A DNA stretch of 64,000 bases, taken from the NCBI GenBank assembly GCA_038496675.1, contig CM076652.1, positions 12,999,970 through 13,063,969 of the forward strand, in the 5' to 3' direction. The first letter of the stretch is position 1, and the number at the start of each line of letters is the position of its first letter. This document shows, piece after piece, positions 1-12,265 of the stretch. The position numbers and the translations under genes were made by a program. The notes beneath the pieces are model-generated. The model made no database searches, was not told where the DNA came from, and saw nothing but the letters and a program-made list of their open reading frames with translations. This stretch comes from Rachycentron canadum (lineage: Eukaryota > Chordata > Actinopteri > Carangiformes > Rachycentridae).

Positions 1-76
1 TTGCATACGGTAAAATCAAATACAATGACATTTAAGACTCCTAGCCAAACAAATAAATCTCTGTGTTGTCATTCAG

Positions 77-154
77 GATAGCTGTGCACGAGTTCTCCTG
101 TTCCGGGGGGCCAATAAAGAGATAAAGAACTACAACAGCCAGACTGCCTTTCAG
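77..154 (+). CDS. shank3: Shank3 exon ~7: late ankyrin repeat
   Basis: This 78-nt exon is read in phase 0 as 26 codons, beginning DSCARVLLFRGANKE and ending NYNSQTAFQ. It is flanked by attcag before and gtatgt after. It matches the ankyrin-repeat stretch CARVLLFRGxNKExKNYNSQTxFQ of SHANK proteins. The ankyrin domain of SHANK3 binds alpha-fodrin and Sharpin and packs against the N-terminal SPN domain. Earlier ankyrin exons lie upstream of the window. Confidence 0.93.
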
Positions 155-561
155 GTATGTGGTATCCAAGAGCCTTTGTGCATTAATGTGTGTGTTATCA
201 TTCCTTTCATCTTTGACATGTCAGCTTAATTGATTGAATGACTACGCTTAGACCTAAAGCTGCCACACTGAATATGTTGATTGCAATTAAAATCTTCTGC
301 AGAATAACAGCTCCCGCCGTCTCATGCGCATAATTGTTGAAGACTGTGTTAGAATTTGTTTGTGTATTAGTGAGTGTGGTCCGCACAGTGCCCAGAACAT
401 TGCCTCACACATCCATTACAACACAGTGCTAAATCTGTAAAAATAATTATTGGAGTATTGAGAGAGAAGATTTTATGTTTTTACATTCATTTTAAAAATG
501 TTATGTGGAATAAATTTCTGCTGTTTCCTTACATGTACTCCTGTCTTTTCCCCACTTCCAG
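155..561 (+). other. intron 7
   Basis: A short AT-rich intron running from gtatgt to ttccag. I see no further exon, repeat or RNA gene in it. Confidence 0.85.
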
Positions 562-628
562 GTGGCTATTATAGCAGGAAATTTTGATCTGGCTGAAATC
601 ATAAAGGTTCACAAAGCATCAGATGTTG
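562..628 (+). CDS. shank3: Shank3 exon ~8: last ankyrin repeat
   Basis: This 67-nt exon encodes VAIIAGNFDLAEIIKVHKAS-DV and leaves one base (g) for the next exon. The acceptor is cttccag and the donor gtaagt. It continues directly from the previous exon (TAFQ|VAIIAGNF), the conserved end of the SHANK ankyrin domain. Confidence 0.94.
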
Positions 629-1474
629 GTAAGTTGACAGTAGTAGTAGAATACCACCAAGCTCCCTCTGTGTTTTATTGGTATAAATGTGAATGTGGTG
701 TCAGGCTGAAGAATGGCCAGTGGAGACGTTCAAGCAAAGTGAGTTCAGGTTGAATACAGTGGTGTGGGGAAATGAAGGAAAGGATTTGGAAATGTACAAG
801 ATGTTGGGAACATATTAAGTGTTTTATTGGATCCCATTTGTGTTAAATAGTTTCTCTGAAGCTTGAACATGCAGGGAAATTGTGCCATCTAGTGTGGACA
901 GGATGTAATACCTTTCTTTTTACATAGTTAAATAATCTTTCATGTATAAGTCTTTTATTACTTTAAACCAAAAAATATATGAAACCCGAATTCAAAGCTA
1001 ACTATTTTTGCACATTAAAATTTTCATGATAATATTTACTTCAGAGACAATATAAAACTCACATAATTTTATGTGATTTTAAACTTTTCTTATTCTGTTT
1101 TTGGTTCTTTATTCTTCAATTCTTTATTCTAGCCAATATGAAAATATTCACACTGGTAAGACTGATAAAGCACTACCTTGGTTTAATAGTCTCATCTCTC
1201 AGGCTTTGCTGCAGAACTGTCAGTACCAGATCTAATGTGTCATATAAATCTTTGTGTAAAAGTCTACATATAGTTTATATCTGCATAAAGACATTAAAAA
1301 CAGTATCAGCCTACTGTCAGACAAGCTGGTAACAAGCATATTTCATTGACCTTGAGATATATGAATTTGCAGTTATTTCGCCATCACAACATTCTGTTAT
1401 TTTACTCGCTACAGCTTCATGTGACACTGCGAGTTTGCTAAGAGTTGCTCCTTACCTGCATATGACTTTCTCAG
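629..1474 (+). other. intron 8
   Basis: AT-rich intron without a recognisable exon or mobile element. The last codons before the acceptor are open in frame with exon 9, with an ATG at 1462, but nothing else marks a start there. Confidence 0.8.
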
Positions 1475-1704
1475 TGCCTTTCAGGGAGACTCCCTCCTAC
1501 ACCAACCGTCGACGTGTGATGCCTGGTGCCATGCCCTCACCACGTTCCTTGCTCCGATCTGCAAGCGACAACAACCTGAACGGGGACCATGATCACATCC
1601 ACAGTCAGGCCCCCCGAGAAATTCGTGGCCGTCAGGGTCACTCCCCTGTCCCCTCACTGCGCAGTCTACCGGCTCTTGGGCAGCAACACAGCAGCCTTGG
1701 AGAG
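1475..1704 (+). CDS. shank3: Shank3 exon ~9: linker after ankyrin repeats
   Basis: This 230-nt exon enters in phase 1 (g+tg gives V) and ends on a complete codon. It encodes VPFRETPSYTNRRRVMPG, then SPRSLLRSASDNNLNGD, and ends PSLRSLPALGQQHSSLGE. The VPFRExPxYxxRRR block and SASDxNL are typical of the SHANK segment between ankyrin repeats and SH3. The donor is gtaaga. The histidine/serine-rich middle is expected to be unstructured. Confidence 0.95.
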
Positions 1705-1897
1705 GTAAGATGGAGCCATGATTGTTTAGCATGAAGCAGTGAGTAGAGGAAACTAATGATGGAAAGAAATTGAGGAACACAATTTGACATAATCCCATTG
1801 ATGCAGTCCCTTAATATATTTAGTCAATTTCTTACATACAGATGCCTGAAATTTTATGCACATGCATAAGCTATTTGTCACTTCTGCTCTATGTCAG

Positions 1898-2067
1898 AGC
1901 CGTCACGGTGAGATCCCTGACAGCAGTCTCCAGAGCACGGGCAGCTCTAGATCCTCTCATTCCCGTTCGCCTTCGCTACATCATATGCATGAGGATGACA
2001 AGCCGATTCCCAGGAGGTCCCACAGCCATGGCTACCCCCACGGACACGGCCCTCGTGGAAGACTCAG
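1898..2067 (+). CDS. shank3: Shank3 exon ~10: Ser/His-rich linker
   Basis: This 170-nt exon reads in phase 0 as 56 codons plus 'ag'. The product begins SRHGEIPDSSLQSTGSSRSS and ends GHGPRGRLR, rich in Ser, His and Arg. The acceptor follows gctctatgtcag; the donor is gtctgt, which is weaker than the others. The two left-over bases join the first base of exon 11 to make a serine codon. The equivalent mammalian segment is also low complexity. Confidence 0.88.
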
Positions 2068-2792
2068 GTCTGTATGATTTGCTTTGACCTCACCTCAACT
2101 TCAGACACTGTTTCTAGTGATTGTTTAGCTACACGCATTTTATAGAGAGCTTTATCAACAAGCCTCCTGTCCACATCGTGCTCCTAATTCATGTCTTACA
2201 TTGGCTGGTCTCAGAAGCAAACTCATCTTACGTAGATAAGCTGTGGTTGGCCTTGTGATTACACATTTGCTTTGTTATTTAAACCTAATTTCAAAAAGCA
2301 AAATACCCCATGTGTTGTGTCTGAGTCACTTGTTAGTCACCAGGCAGCATTTTGTATCTTAGACCATCTGCTACCGTCTGCCACTGGTGATAAACATAAC
2401 ATCAGTCAGTGCAGCATCTTGTTTATTTATTTATACATCAATCCCAAGCACATATGAAAGGCAATTTCATGTAGAAACTGCACTTGTAACCCACCCCAAA
2501 AAATCAGTAAATGGCCTTTTATAATTACTGTAGCTGTCACTCATACTCTTGAGGCCAATGGTCATTGCCAAGGTTACTGTAACAAGCTAGGCAGAGGTGC
2601 AGAATTTGTCCTGCTAAGAGGACAGACAGCAAATAACATGCTGCAAAGCCGTGCTTGTCTGTTTGTATGTGTTAATGTGTAGCCACATGCACACAGCTGT
2701 GTGCATAGGTGTCTTCACATTTCAGAGATAGACAGATGGAAAGGGGCTAATAATGATCACCATGGGGACCAATTGATGACTGCCAAGCTGCG

Positions 2793-2890
2793 TGTGTGTG
2801 TGTGTGCGCGCGCGCGTGCGTGCGTGCGCGTGTGTGTCCGTGCATGTGTGTGTATATGTGTGTGCGTGCGTGTGTGTGCGTGTGTGTGTC
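2793..2890. repeat. GT/GC-rich dinucleotide microsatellite
   Basis: Alternating GT with CG interruptions (tgtgtg, gcgcgcg, tgcgtgcg). The alternating purine-pyrimidine run could adopt Z-DNA. Apparent open frames across it are repeat artefacts. Confidence 0.95.
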
Positions 2891-5449
2891 AGTTTCTCAG
2901 AGAGACTGAGAGACAGTGGGTTCATTTTGTAATTAGAGCTATGAATAATGTCATTGGACTGGCCACTCAGCTCAAAACTTGTCAGTCGATTGATACATAA
3001 ATCCAGAGATGTAGTGGTGTTGCTGGGTGGTGGAACAAATCTCCACACTTGTGCACTGAACCATTAGACAAACTGTACAGTAAACTAAGGCCCTGATCAC
3101 ATCTCAGAGCAAAAGATTGAAGTGGTTTAGTGACACTTGGTTTGTTATGCTTTTTATTATGATCATATGTCAGAACAAGATCACTTACGTACAGCACACA
3201 TCTAATATGATTCCACAGTGTGTGTGGATGCCACACACTGTGTGTGTATGTGTGTGTGTTTGTGTGATACAGTCTGAGGTCGAACGGGGGAATTGCATTA
3301 CAACACAACGGCAGCCGTTCTCCCCTCTCCTCTAATACTCTCCTGTCACTTTACTCCATCCATCAAAGACTCTCTCTCCTCTCTCTCTGTCTCCCTTGCT
3401 CTCAGTCTCTACCTTTCATTCTGTCCTTCAGACTCACACATATAAACACGTACACACAGGGCCATTAATCTAAGGTTTGCTGCCAGAGAGCAGTTAATAT
3501 CCTTTATTACATCATGTAACATGGACATATCACACAGCATAGAAACTAAAGCTATGAAGTTCCCAATCTGGAATTGAATTATATGAAGTGAATTTGGTTC
3601 ATTAATAAATTTCCACTGCAGTGTTAAACCACCCTCCTCTTTATAATGTTTCCCTTGACAGTAAGTGCATCTTCCTCTGCTGTATCTGGCACTACACTTG
3701 CATGAATGTTCACTGACAGAGATACCTGTTATTGTGCTCATTTCCAAGGTTGATTCGAGTATGAAGAAAGGGAAAAGGATAGAGGTGAAAGAGAGAAAGA
3801 GAGGACAGCAGGTTTAGTATGTCCACTGTGTCCTGGCCTAAATGGCCTTCTGTACACAGGGAGTTGAGACCTTGTTCTTCTGTGCATATTACCCTTACAC
3901 CAAGTATTAAAGTGCGGTGAATGTATAAAAAGCCCAAAATGAGCAGCTGGTCTCCATGGCCAGAACCTGCACCCAAGTGAGACTGATGCTGTCCTTGAAT
4001 ATTTTCTCTCTAATATTTCTCCCTCCCCTTCTCTGTTTCTCTCTCTGACCTTCTGTTTATGCCCATGGTAACTCTAGAGGCATCATGGGTACCAGGGGAG
4101 TGTGAAATTAGCTTGGCCGGTCAACAGCCCGCCCAACGGCAGACTCCAGCAAGTTCCTGTGGAACTTACCATCACTTCCTCCTCCTTAGACTTGTGCAGT
4201 GCTGTCAGGGTTCAGTAGCCTGGCCAGGCTTCAGCAGAAAGTTTAGATGCAGACAAGAGAGGATACAGATAGGTCAGAGTGGCTTAAGACTAAATTAAGA
4301 AAGAATAAACCTCACCAAGGCAGAGTAAAGTATAGTAGTGTGGGTAGCAGTCAGTCAAGCTGATGTATTTGACAATTTAGGACATGATTATAACATGCAG
4401 AATTTTATTGAGGAAATTTGTCATAACAGGTTAACTGGTTATGTATCATGAGTGATCATCGAGAGGAAACTTTTTTTCTGTTTTAAGTGGCACTCTTGTT
4501 TTAGTTTTCCTACAACAATAGAGAAACACATTTTATATTTCCAGCATCTTTTGCAGTTGTCATGGTGAAGTGAGTATTTTGCCAGTTTTTATTAGGTAAA
4601 AACCATTAATACATGCCCTCTGGTTTAGATCAGAAATGGACCTCTGAGTCAAATTTACTAAAGCGTCGGCAGCAGAGGTTCTGTTAAATCTCCAATGGGC
4701 CATTGTTTCAAAAAAATGTTTGAGTGTCAGGATAAGCTCCTGCTACACGTTATATGAAAAATGTGGGAGGAAATCTGGTCACAGGGGACAAAATCTTCAT
4801 TTCAAATGAAGATTCAGTCACATTCTGACTTACTTTGACATGTAAGATTGTTGTGGTAGGTGGAGGTGCCAGCATCAGAAACCGCCATTCTCTGCTGATG
4901 TACTGTTTCATGACCCCTCATACGATTTATAAGGGCAAAAAGACAACAGAGGGATGTCCCTCTCCCTTCCACATTTAATTCTTTCCTATTTGCTGTTCTC
5001 CTCACTTCCCTCTATCTTTACATTATTCATACCAGTGGCTGTTGGTGTGTAGATTATCCATGGTATTTTAGCACAGCCAAAGGCTGAGGTATACGGAGAA
5101 AAAAGGACAGGGATAGGAAGAGTTGAGTGTCTTCTGCTTCACCTGTGGAGAATTCACATCAAAGGAGGACACAAAGGAGCGGTATTGATCTGTGGACATC
5201 ATAATTCTTATCCTTGGGTGATGCTGATAGGCTAATAGTTATCTGTTTGGCTTTTTATCTTCTGTCTTTGTTTAATACACTGATGTTACCAGCACGGGCC
5301 TCGCCACACACAATAAATCAACAATACAGTTGTGTCATGCAGTATAGGGGCCTTTACAAGGATGTACAATATGCACAACTGATTCTAAGTCTTGATCAAA
5401 GTCCAAATGCATCAAACAAAGCAAATGTAGTATACATATAGCACAGCCC

Positions 5450-6030
5450 CCTCCAAGCATGGAGAAGGCCAGTAACTGCAGACACAGAAGCATAAGGTGG
5501 AGCTACCAAAAGCATCTCATCTACTCTTCAGCATCTTCTGCTGCTCATTCTGGTCCAGGTTGTAGTAGCAGTTTGACATTCATGTCAGCTCTGATGCCCT
5601 TCCTTCCACCAATATCCTCCAGCTCTTCCTGGCAGATTCCAATGTATTCCCTGGCCAGATTTGATATATAATCCCTCCAGCATATTCTGGGTTTGCCCTG
5701 GGGTCTCCTCCAGTTTAATGTACCCATGAAGTTTTGCTGAGTGTCTTCTGCATATCTAAACCCTTCACCTCATCCCTGAGGGTTAGCCCAGAAACCTTGT
5801 GAAAGAAGCAAATTTTGCCTTGTTGTATGCATGATCTCTGTCTTTCTGTCAGAGTTCATGGCCGTAGGTGAAGGTTGGGACATTGATCAGCCAAGGGCCT
5901 TCCCTTCAGGCTTAACTCCCCTTTAATATAATAGTCTACTACCTACACCTCTGCAGGTATAGCTGTCAATCTCCCACACTTATAAATACCACAAGATATT
6001 TAAATTCCCTCATTTCAGTCAATTTTTTTA
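5450..6030 (-). mobile_element. decayed non-LTR retrotransposon, 3' end of ORF2
   Basis: Minus-strand translation near 5545-5727 contains RRPQGKPRICWRDYISNLA followed by QEELEDI. This is a decayed version of the RRPRGRPRTRWRDY...PPEELE tail of a common teleost LINE reverse transcriptase. Further along the minus strand, about 5985-6030 still resembles the upstream EEFKYLG segment. Stops and frameshifts show that it is dead. Confidence 0.7.
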
Positions 6031-7074
6031 TAACTCTCTTACAGCTGCATTCAATCACAGATGGCTCAGGGCAAGGTCTTGTCTCCACACACCGGACTTT
6101 AGTGTTATGTTTTGATCACAGCAATTGACCGTTTCTTCTAATTTCGCTAAATGGTAAAGTCTTCACGAAGCGTAAGCTTTCTATATACAAACACATTTGC
6201 TGTTCAAGACCTCAATACACTCTGTCCAATGAGCAGAGTTCGCATTCTAGTTCATCCTTGATAAGCGTATTACTCCCACGTTGGGCAATCATTCAAGTGT
6301 AGCAAAGCAAGGACAGACTGATGATCATTAGGATGCAAAGTGTGATGCTGATTATGACTGAGTTTATAATGGGCTCATCTCACCTTAGGGAGCTGGGCTA
6401 TTTGAGGAAAAAGCCATTTACCTGAGACAGCAAGGCAGTCAGGTGAGAAAAGGCTACGCTGAAGCTGCTTAGTTTGATAGCATCTGTGAAAATGGCATTT
6501 AATGACATTTGCAGTTGCATCTTCAGAGTTATGTAGGCAGTTCATAGATTTTGACATCCAAACTGAGGCAGCTAGATTCATTATTGAGCTGTTCAAATGT
6601 TAACCTGTCTGGCTCATTGATCCTAATCAAGTATCTTGCTGGCATGCCCAAATTATTGGCTTTTAGACTTCTGATAAGGGGCACTTATCTGGAATAATCT
6701 CAAGTTGAAAACACAGGACAAGAGGTGAAAATGCGTGTTATAAATAAATTACAAACATTTGCACTTGATTTTGCACAAAAAAAGAACTTAGTTGTTTCGT
6801 GCAGCTCACAATTTTAAGTAGTCATATTTATGTTGGGTTAAATTAATGTAGCATCTAATCTGACATCTCTTTATTTATGTGAAAAAAAAAACAATAATGG
6901 GAGTCACCGCATCACTTAGATTTTTTTTTTCTGTGATATTACTCAAATGTGTGAGATTAGTAATGTCTTTTAAGGCAAACTATTCACAAATTGACTGTTA
7001 GAGATCCAGGTTCATTTTATTGACTTATCAGTGCATTTGTTGGCCATGTTTTTCTGTGCTTGAGACATTATGTT

Positions 7075-7480
7075 TTTGGCAAGGCAAGGCAAGGCAAGGC
7101 AATTTTATTTGTATAGCCCATTTTTACAAACAGTTTGTCATAAAGGGCTTTACATAGCATCATAACAACATCCTCTGCCCTTAGACCCTCACATCGACTG
7201 AGGAAAAACTCAAAACAAAACCCTTTTAACAGGGAAAAAAGAGAAACCTCATGGTGAGCAACAGAGGAGGGATCCCTCACCCAGGACGGGCAGACGTGCA
7301 ATAGATGTTGTATACAGACAAGAAAACAGGTAACAATACAGAATATGCACAGATGGAAATGGTGTCAGGAGCTGATGAAGGCAGTTTTTGGTGGGAGGGA
7401 AGGCAGGGAGAGTCAGGCAGCTTAATGGGGGTAATGGGTGGTCGACCGGTTCCTGGGAGCGAAGAGCAGGTCGGTTTAAC
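7075..7480. mobile_element. teleost interspersed repeat, copy 1
   Basis: Starts with tandem caagg units and ggcaattttatttgtatagc, then continues closely similar to a second copy at 54275-54960 in the same orientation. Shared blocks include gggctttacatagcatcata and gagggatccctcacccagga. It is a dispersed, probably non-autonomous element common in fish genomes. I do not assign a family name. Confidence 0.8.
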
Positions 7481-7499
7481 AGGGTGGGTTGTCTGTTTC

Positions 7500-7790
7500 T
7501 CAGTCTCTTTCTCGAATACATTATTTCAGTGATGTCTTGTGGGACTGTCTTCATATTTGCCACAAACATATTTGCCTGATTAGAATTTGATGGTCAAAGG
7601 TTAAAGGTCACTGTGACATCACAAAAAATGATTGTAGCCATAATTCATTATGGTAATTCTGACATTTAACACAAATGTCCAAAAGGATAAAATGATGACA
7701 CCACAACTTCAGTGTGACATCATAATGTTCTGCACAAACACTTCTGTCTATTATTCAGTGCTGTAACTCAGGAAGGGGAGATTATGACCA
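7500..7790. repeat. teleost repeat of the 'ggtcaaaggtcactgtgac' type
   Basis: Contains tgatggtcaaaggttaaagg and tcactgtgacatcacaaaa, and shares these blocks with 19320-19690. It abuts interspersed repeat copy 1, which may have inserted into it. Confidence 0.6.
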
Positions 7791-9564
7791 TTTCCTGCAA
7801 CCTGGCTGGCTGGCAGAGGTAATTCTAGTCTTTCCTTTCATTGACAGTTTCCATCGTTACAGAGGCATTGGCTGGTGTCCTAGGAAACCATGGAGTTTTT
7901 GTAATAGACTATATTAGAACTTTGTATATGTGTGTGTGCTTGTGTGCGCACGTAATGTATCCTACATCTGTATCCTGGAGAAGCCACTCCTAATGAGGCA
8001 CGGTGAAAGAGAAGAGAAAAAAATGAATACAATGAAACAAAATAAGCCTGAAAAAGAAAGCTTTTTGTGTCAAATGCAGCATGATTTTGCATATGGTGAA
8101 TCATATCACCATGCAATCTGAAGCTCCACACCACACAAAAGATGTCTAAATCATTTGTTACTTATGGGGAAAATATAAATATAACCTATATATAAGGATC
8201 TAAGTGTGATTATATATCCAGTACAGAGACAGAGTAACAGAGAATAGTAGTATAGTAAAATTATATGAAACTGTTTCAAAAATATTATTATACATTATTA
8301 TTATAGACATAAAATGTTGGAAAAGGAAGGAACACTGAGTATATGTCGTGTTGCGCTTGAAAAATAAATAAGAAATCCTGTAACAGTTTTGTAAAGCTTC
8401 CTGGTCAATGTAACTAAGTGTCTGCTCTCATTTAGTCTAATTTCAAATTGACTATGCAAAGGTGTCTGCTAGACTCCTCTGGTGGTTTGTTAAACTGTGT
8501 TACAGCCAGAGAGGACATGAAATAACGTGGAAGTAAAATAAAAGATCTTGAAGAAACTAATGGACACACAATAATAGTAATGTTTAAATCAAACTGATTA
8601 AAGAACATTTATAGTGAGAAATAGAAAAATCTTAAATTGTTGTAATGTTGAATTGCAGTTGCCAGTTTTAGCTTCATTCTATAAAAAACAAACAGGTCAT
8701 TAAAGACAAGAGACATCTGTCACATAGATAACGTGTCAGCCCAACCCTCATCAGCTCAGCTGCAGAGACCTGCTGGGGTCAGGATGTAGGCATAACCTAA
8801 CAGTAGGCGTATGGGGTGAAAAATGTGTGTGGGTGGAGGAGGCAGATCTGAGTCATTCAAATAGATATCTATTAAAGATCAAATTTTTTGGCTGTCTGTG
8901 TCACTTTCACATAGCCTCATCTTCTAACTTCCCCAGCCCTCCAACCCCACAGCTTTGTGTGCTGCTGATGTTCAAGTGCTGGTGCTCAGACATTAACATG
9001 CGGCAGCAATCCCAGCCCCTCAGTCCCTGCGGTAATTGGAAAGCCATCAGCAGGCCGGGCGGGGGGGGCAAGAGAGAGAGAGCCTGGGTGAGGTGGAGAG
9101 AGCAAGAAAAGCAATAGAGTTGGGGGGAGAAAGAGACAAGTTAGGCTTAAAATGAGAAACAGAGGAGACAGAGGGATGGAGAAAGAGGGGGAAAGGGCAC
9201 AGGAGGCTGGAAGCAGGTGAATGAAAGAATGAAGGCTATGAAGTGACTGATACAATCTGCTGGGGGATGAATGGCAAGTGACTGAAAGAGGTTGAAAGGG
9301 AGATAGACAGGCATTTAGTTTAGTTTTGAGGTTTTGACAATCATGTCAATGAATGAACGAACAGGGATTTGTCTGTAACACAGGTAAATAGTAAACCCAC
9401 ATCCCAGATTTTACTATATATTATATAGTATTTTACATTTTATACATTGCTTTGATTACACATGCAGTAGAATGATGCTGAATTCAACTTACACAGCGGT
9501 GGCAAAGTAGTGATGAATGAAGACTAGGCGGAGCTCTGCTGCTGCTGCTCTATTACAATTCACC

Positions 9565-9568
<4 letters not shown>

Positions 9569-9636
<68 letters not shown>
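9569..9636. repeat. (GA)n microsatellite
   Basis: About 34 GA units with one aa interruption. Confidence 0.97.
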
Positions 9637-9639
<3 letters not shown>

Positions 9640-9849
9640 TGAAGATGCAATGCGAAGAAATGTTAAGAAGGAGAGGGATAAGAAGGTGAAATGGAAGCAA
9701 GAGAATGAGAGAGAGGAGGGGATTCAAGGCAAAGGGAAAGAGGGAGGAGCAACAATTAAACCAAATGGGCTGGTGCTTTTTACCCCCCCATCCCACTGCA
9801 CACAAGCATGCACAGGGACGCACATACACATGCTCTCACAGCCTGCCTG

Positions 9850-10672
9850 AGGAAGCCATGGCGCATGCACGCTCGCAGGCAGACAGGCGCGAGGAGATCA
9901 ATCGTGCTCTGGGACTAGTGTGTGTATGTGTAGGTCACCGATGTGTTAGCGACATGCTGGTAGTGGCGTATGCCATGCTAGCCGAGGTGCAATGTTAGCA
10001 GGAGTGGGGGGGGGGGCTGCCTGTGTATGTGCTCGTGCGCACGGCTAGAATGCACATAGAGGGCTTGTGGTGTGTGAGTGTGAGCGAGCCGTCAAAGGGG
10101 AGGGGAGCCACGGAGCGCAGCAGCAGCAGCAGCAGCAGCAGCATTGCCAGAGTGTGTGTGAGCGAGCGTGTGTGTGTGAGGGGTGGAGGGGAGAGGAAAG
10201 GCAGACGCGGCGGGACTCCTGGGAGAAGGAGCGGGAGTTGGGGAGCAGACCCAGCTTCTCTCCTCCACAGCAGGAGAACCAGGACCCAAGGACGAGGCGG
10301 GATCTGTAGCCCAGCCTGGAGCAGCTGGAACTGATGTGACATGGGGGATCTCTATCCCTCTCTGGTGGGGGCTGCTGCTGGAGCCCCAACTCAGGATGTG
10401 TTTGTCTAAGAGGGGCTTCCAGACGGATCTGAGAGACCCACACAGAGGAGAAAACAGTGCAGTCCCTCTCACCATTAATTATTTCTGCTTCTACCTCGGT
10501 TTGGATGCGGGCAGGAGGAGAGAGATAGAAGAGAGAGAGGGTAAAAGGGAGCAAGAAGGATATAGTCTGTGCGATTAAGGAAGGAAGAGAGGGAATAAAA
10601 GGGGGGGGGGGGTGGTTGGGAGGAGTGTACTCTCCTCTCATGACTCTCCCATGGAACACTGACTATTGACTG
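9850..10672 (+). promoter_or_regulatory. candidate internal promoter in intron 10
   Basis: Unlike the surrounding AT-rich intron, this stretch has frequent CpG (for example around 9860-10120 and 10200-10300), a run of about eight CAG units (10118-10142) and G-rich tracts. A TATA-like aataaaagg lies at 10594, about 30 bases before a pyrimidine-rich segment at 10625-10650. It directly precedes an open frame that reads into exon 11. Mammalian Shank3 is known to have intragenic promoters giving isoforms without ankyrin repeats, so the position is sensible. This is inference from sequence only. Confidence 0.5.
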
Positions 10673-10765
10673 TTGATCGGCAGGCACGGGGACTTGTTTA
10701 TGAATCCCTCCCTGGCCACCATAACAACCAGGGGGAGCCACCAGGTTGCTGTCCCGCTGACGACC

Positions 10766-10836
10766 ATGTCGGTGACCACAGGCTTCAGCTACCAGCTCCC
10801 TGGAATCACCACAGTAACATATGTGTTTGTTTACAG
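10766..10836 (+). CDS. shank3: candidate alternative N-terminus reading into exon 11
   Basis: An ATG at 10766 in good context (A at -3) opens a frame of 23 codons, beginning MSVTTGFSYQLPGITTVTY. It runs without a stop through the exon 11 acceptor into SPGSVQRDPS in the normal Shank3 frame. Two more in-frame ATGs lie upstream at 10673 and 10700. Transcription from the CpG-rich block just upstream would give an isoform that starts immediately before SH3 and lacks the ankyrin repeats. The frame could also be open by chance, because the segment is only about 55 codons long. Confidence 0.5.
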
Positions 10837-11018
10837 CCCCGGCTCAGTGCAGCGAGACCCAAGTCCCCCTCATCACACCCCTCCAGTGCTGACAGGCCCC
10901 CGTGGGCCCAAACGGAAACTCTACAGTGCTGTCCCAGGACGTACCTTCATCGTGGTCAAGCCCTACACACCACAGGGGGAGGGAGAGATCCAACTCAATC
11001 GTGGAGAGAGGGTCAAAG
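10837..11018 (+). CDS. shank3: Shank3 exon ~11: first half of SH3 domain
   Basis: This 182-nt exon enters in phase 2 (ag+c gives S) and leaves one base, g. After a proline-rich start (SPGSVQRDPSPPHH) it encodes GPRGPKRKLYSAVPGRTF and GEGEIQLNRGERVK, the first beta strands and RT loop of the SHANK SH3. The acceptor is tgtttacag and the donor gtaggt. The SH3 fold is completed by exon 12 more than 17 kb away, so anything spliced between them is inserted inside the SH3 domain. The SHANK SH3 lacks the usual full set of aromatic ligand-binding residues and binds few classical ligands. Confidence 0.96.
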
Positions 11019-11493
11019 GTAGGTTGTCTTCTATCATTTGTTTTACTACACATTTTATCCCTTTGCTTAACCTACTATTGTAACTACTTTGTGACACTAC
11101 TGCTTCTACTCTGTATTGTTCTCGTTTTGTATGTCAACGACTCTCTGTCATCACTGCTAATGATGTTTAAGATCTCCTATGAAGTCCATGGCTACATGTG
11201 GCTTGCATGACTGTCAGAGTTGTGTTTGTCACAGAATAAAAAAAAGCAGACATTCCTGTGCTCTCATACTTCTCAAATACAAAGCACACCATTACTTCAC
11301 TATGTTTTTCGCTGCAAAGCAGTTATGTAATCTCAACCTGGAAGTCATTTCAGTGTCGTTTGAGCTTGACATTGTGAATTATCATTTCATTCACTTTGTA
11401 AATGTGCTCTTCTCTGCTTTACACAGAGGTGCCGTGGCTTCGCTTTCATGTGTTTGTGTGTGTGCTTTTGTCTCCATCCATGCTTCACTCAAG

Positions 11494-11517
11494 ACTATGA
11501 CTGTAATGACGTAGAAG
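11494..11517 (+). CDS. shank3: candidate microexon m1 (DYDCNDVE) in SH3 intron
   Basis: A 24-nt segment between a pyrimidine-rich tract ending cactcaag and the donor gtaaac. With the left-over g of exon 11 it reads D-Y-D-C-N-D-V-E and leaves g, so it is phase 1 at both ends and can be included or skipped without a frame change. A TGC lies at 11481-11483, 11 to 13 bases before the exon. The product is acidic, like its neighbours m4 and m5. Confidence 0.5.
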
Positions 11518-12265
11518 GTAAACTCCATAATATTCTTCTCACCCTGTATCTCTCCCATATATCTCAGTATGTCAACCCTGCACCTGCAGCGTAGCCGTTA
11601 GTTCTTTGCCCTGTTTGAATCCACTTGAAATGTGTTTACAATCTCAGTATAAATCTGTGATTACTTCAAGGAGAGGGCATGCAAATTCAAACAGGTCCTG
11701 TGTGCTTTCCGTCATTGGTATGCATACCACTGTCCTTCCTTCTCTGTGAGAGTGTTTCTCCCTGAACGTACAACTGCTCTACTTCCTCCTCTTATCACCT
11801 GTCCACATGCACCCAGCTCCATACTGACCCCACGCCCTACATCCTGTCACGTCACTTACATCACCATGGTTCAAACCCACGTTAGCTTAATGGAAACAGT
11901 TCCCTTGTGTCCTCAGAAAGGTTGGGGGAAGAGTCTCATGCGGAGACTCCCATGCTCCATGCAGAAGGAAGTACAGATCAAGGGCCAATTTGGAATTTCA
12001 ATTTGGATTTTGTGCAAATGGTCACCACACACACATGTACACATACTTGTGTCTTTCTCCCTCTTTCTCATCCACTTGCAAACAACACACAAACAGTAGT
12101 CTGACAAGACCCCTTCACTCTGCCTAGATGGATACTGAAGTATGTTTTCTGTTTTCCAGTATCTCTGTCCTTACATCCCCTCACCAGCAGATCTCCTCCT
12201 GCTTTGATGCTTCTTCATTACAGTATTGAACCCGTTTTATGAGACCACTGCTGTCATTTCCACAG

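Larger units (their letters stand above)
2068..10836 (+). other. intron 10 (8.8 kb)
   Basis: Contains GT/GC-rich microsatellite sequence near 2793-2890 and 3219-3265, a decayed LINE segment near 5450-6030, an interspersed repeat at 7075-7480 with an adjoining teleost repeat to about 7790, a GA repeat at 9569-9636, and a CpG-rich candidate promoter with an alternative first exon from about 9850. The remainder (2.1-2.7, 3.3-5.4, 6.1-7.0 and 7.9-9.5 kb) is AT-rich and shows no gene. Confidence 0.8.

Noticed and set aside
2793..3000. Open frames of cysteine/valine or histidine/threonine repeats across GT runs
   Set aside because: Direct translation of dinucleotide microsatellites. The same happens at 18.2, 36.7, 48.3, 50.6 and 62.4 kb.
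10045..10659. 204-codon minus-strand open frame over the CpG-rich block
   Set aside because: Proline/serine/cysteine low-complexity translation of CAG, GT and G-rich sequence; no family resemblance.
11917..11970. In-phase acidic segment ERLGEESHAETPMLHAEG between m1 and m2
   Set aside because: Open in phase 1 with a fair acceptor, but the donor (gaa|gtacag) is weak and there is no TGC near the acceptor. Not convincing as a microexon.
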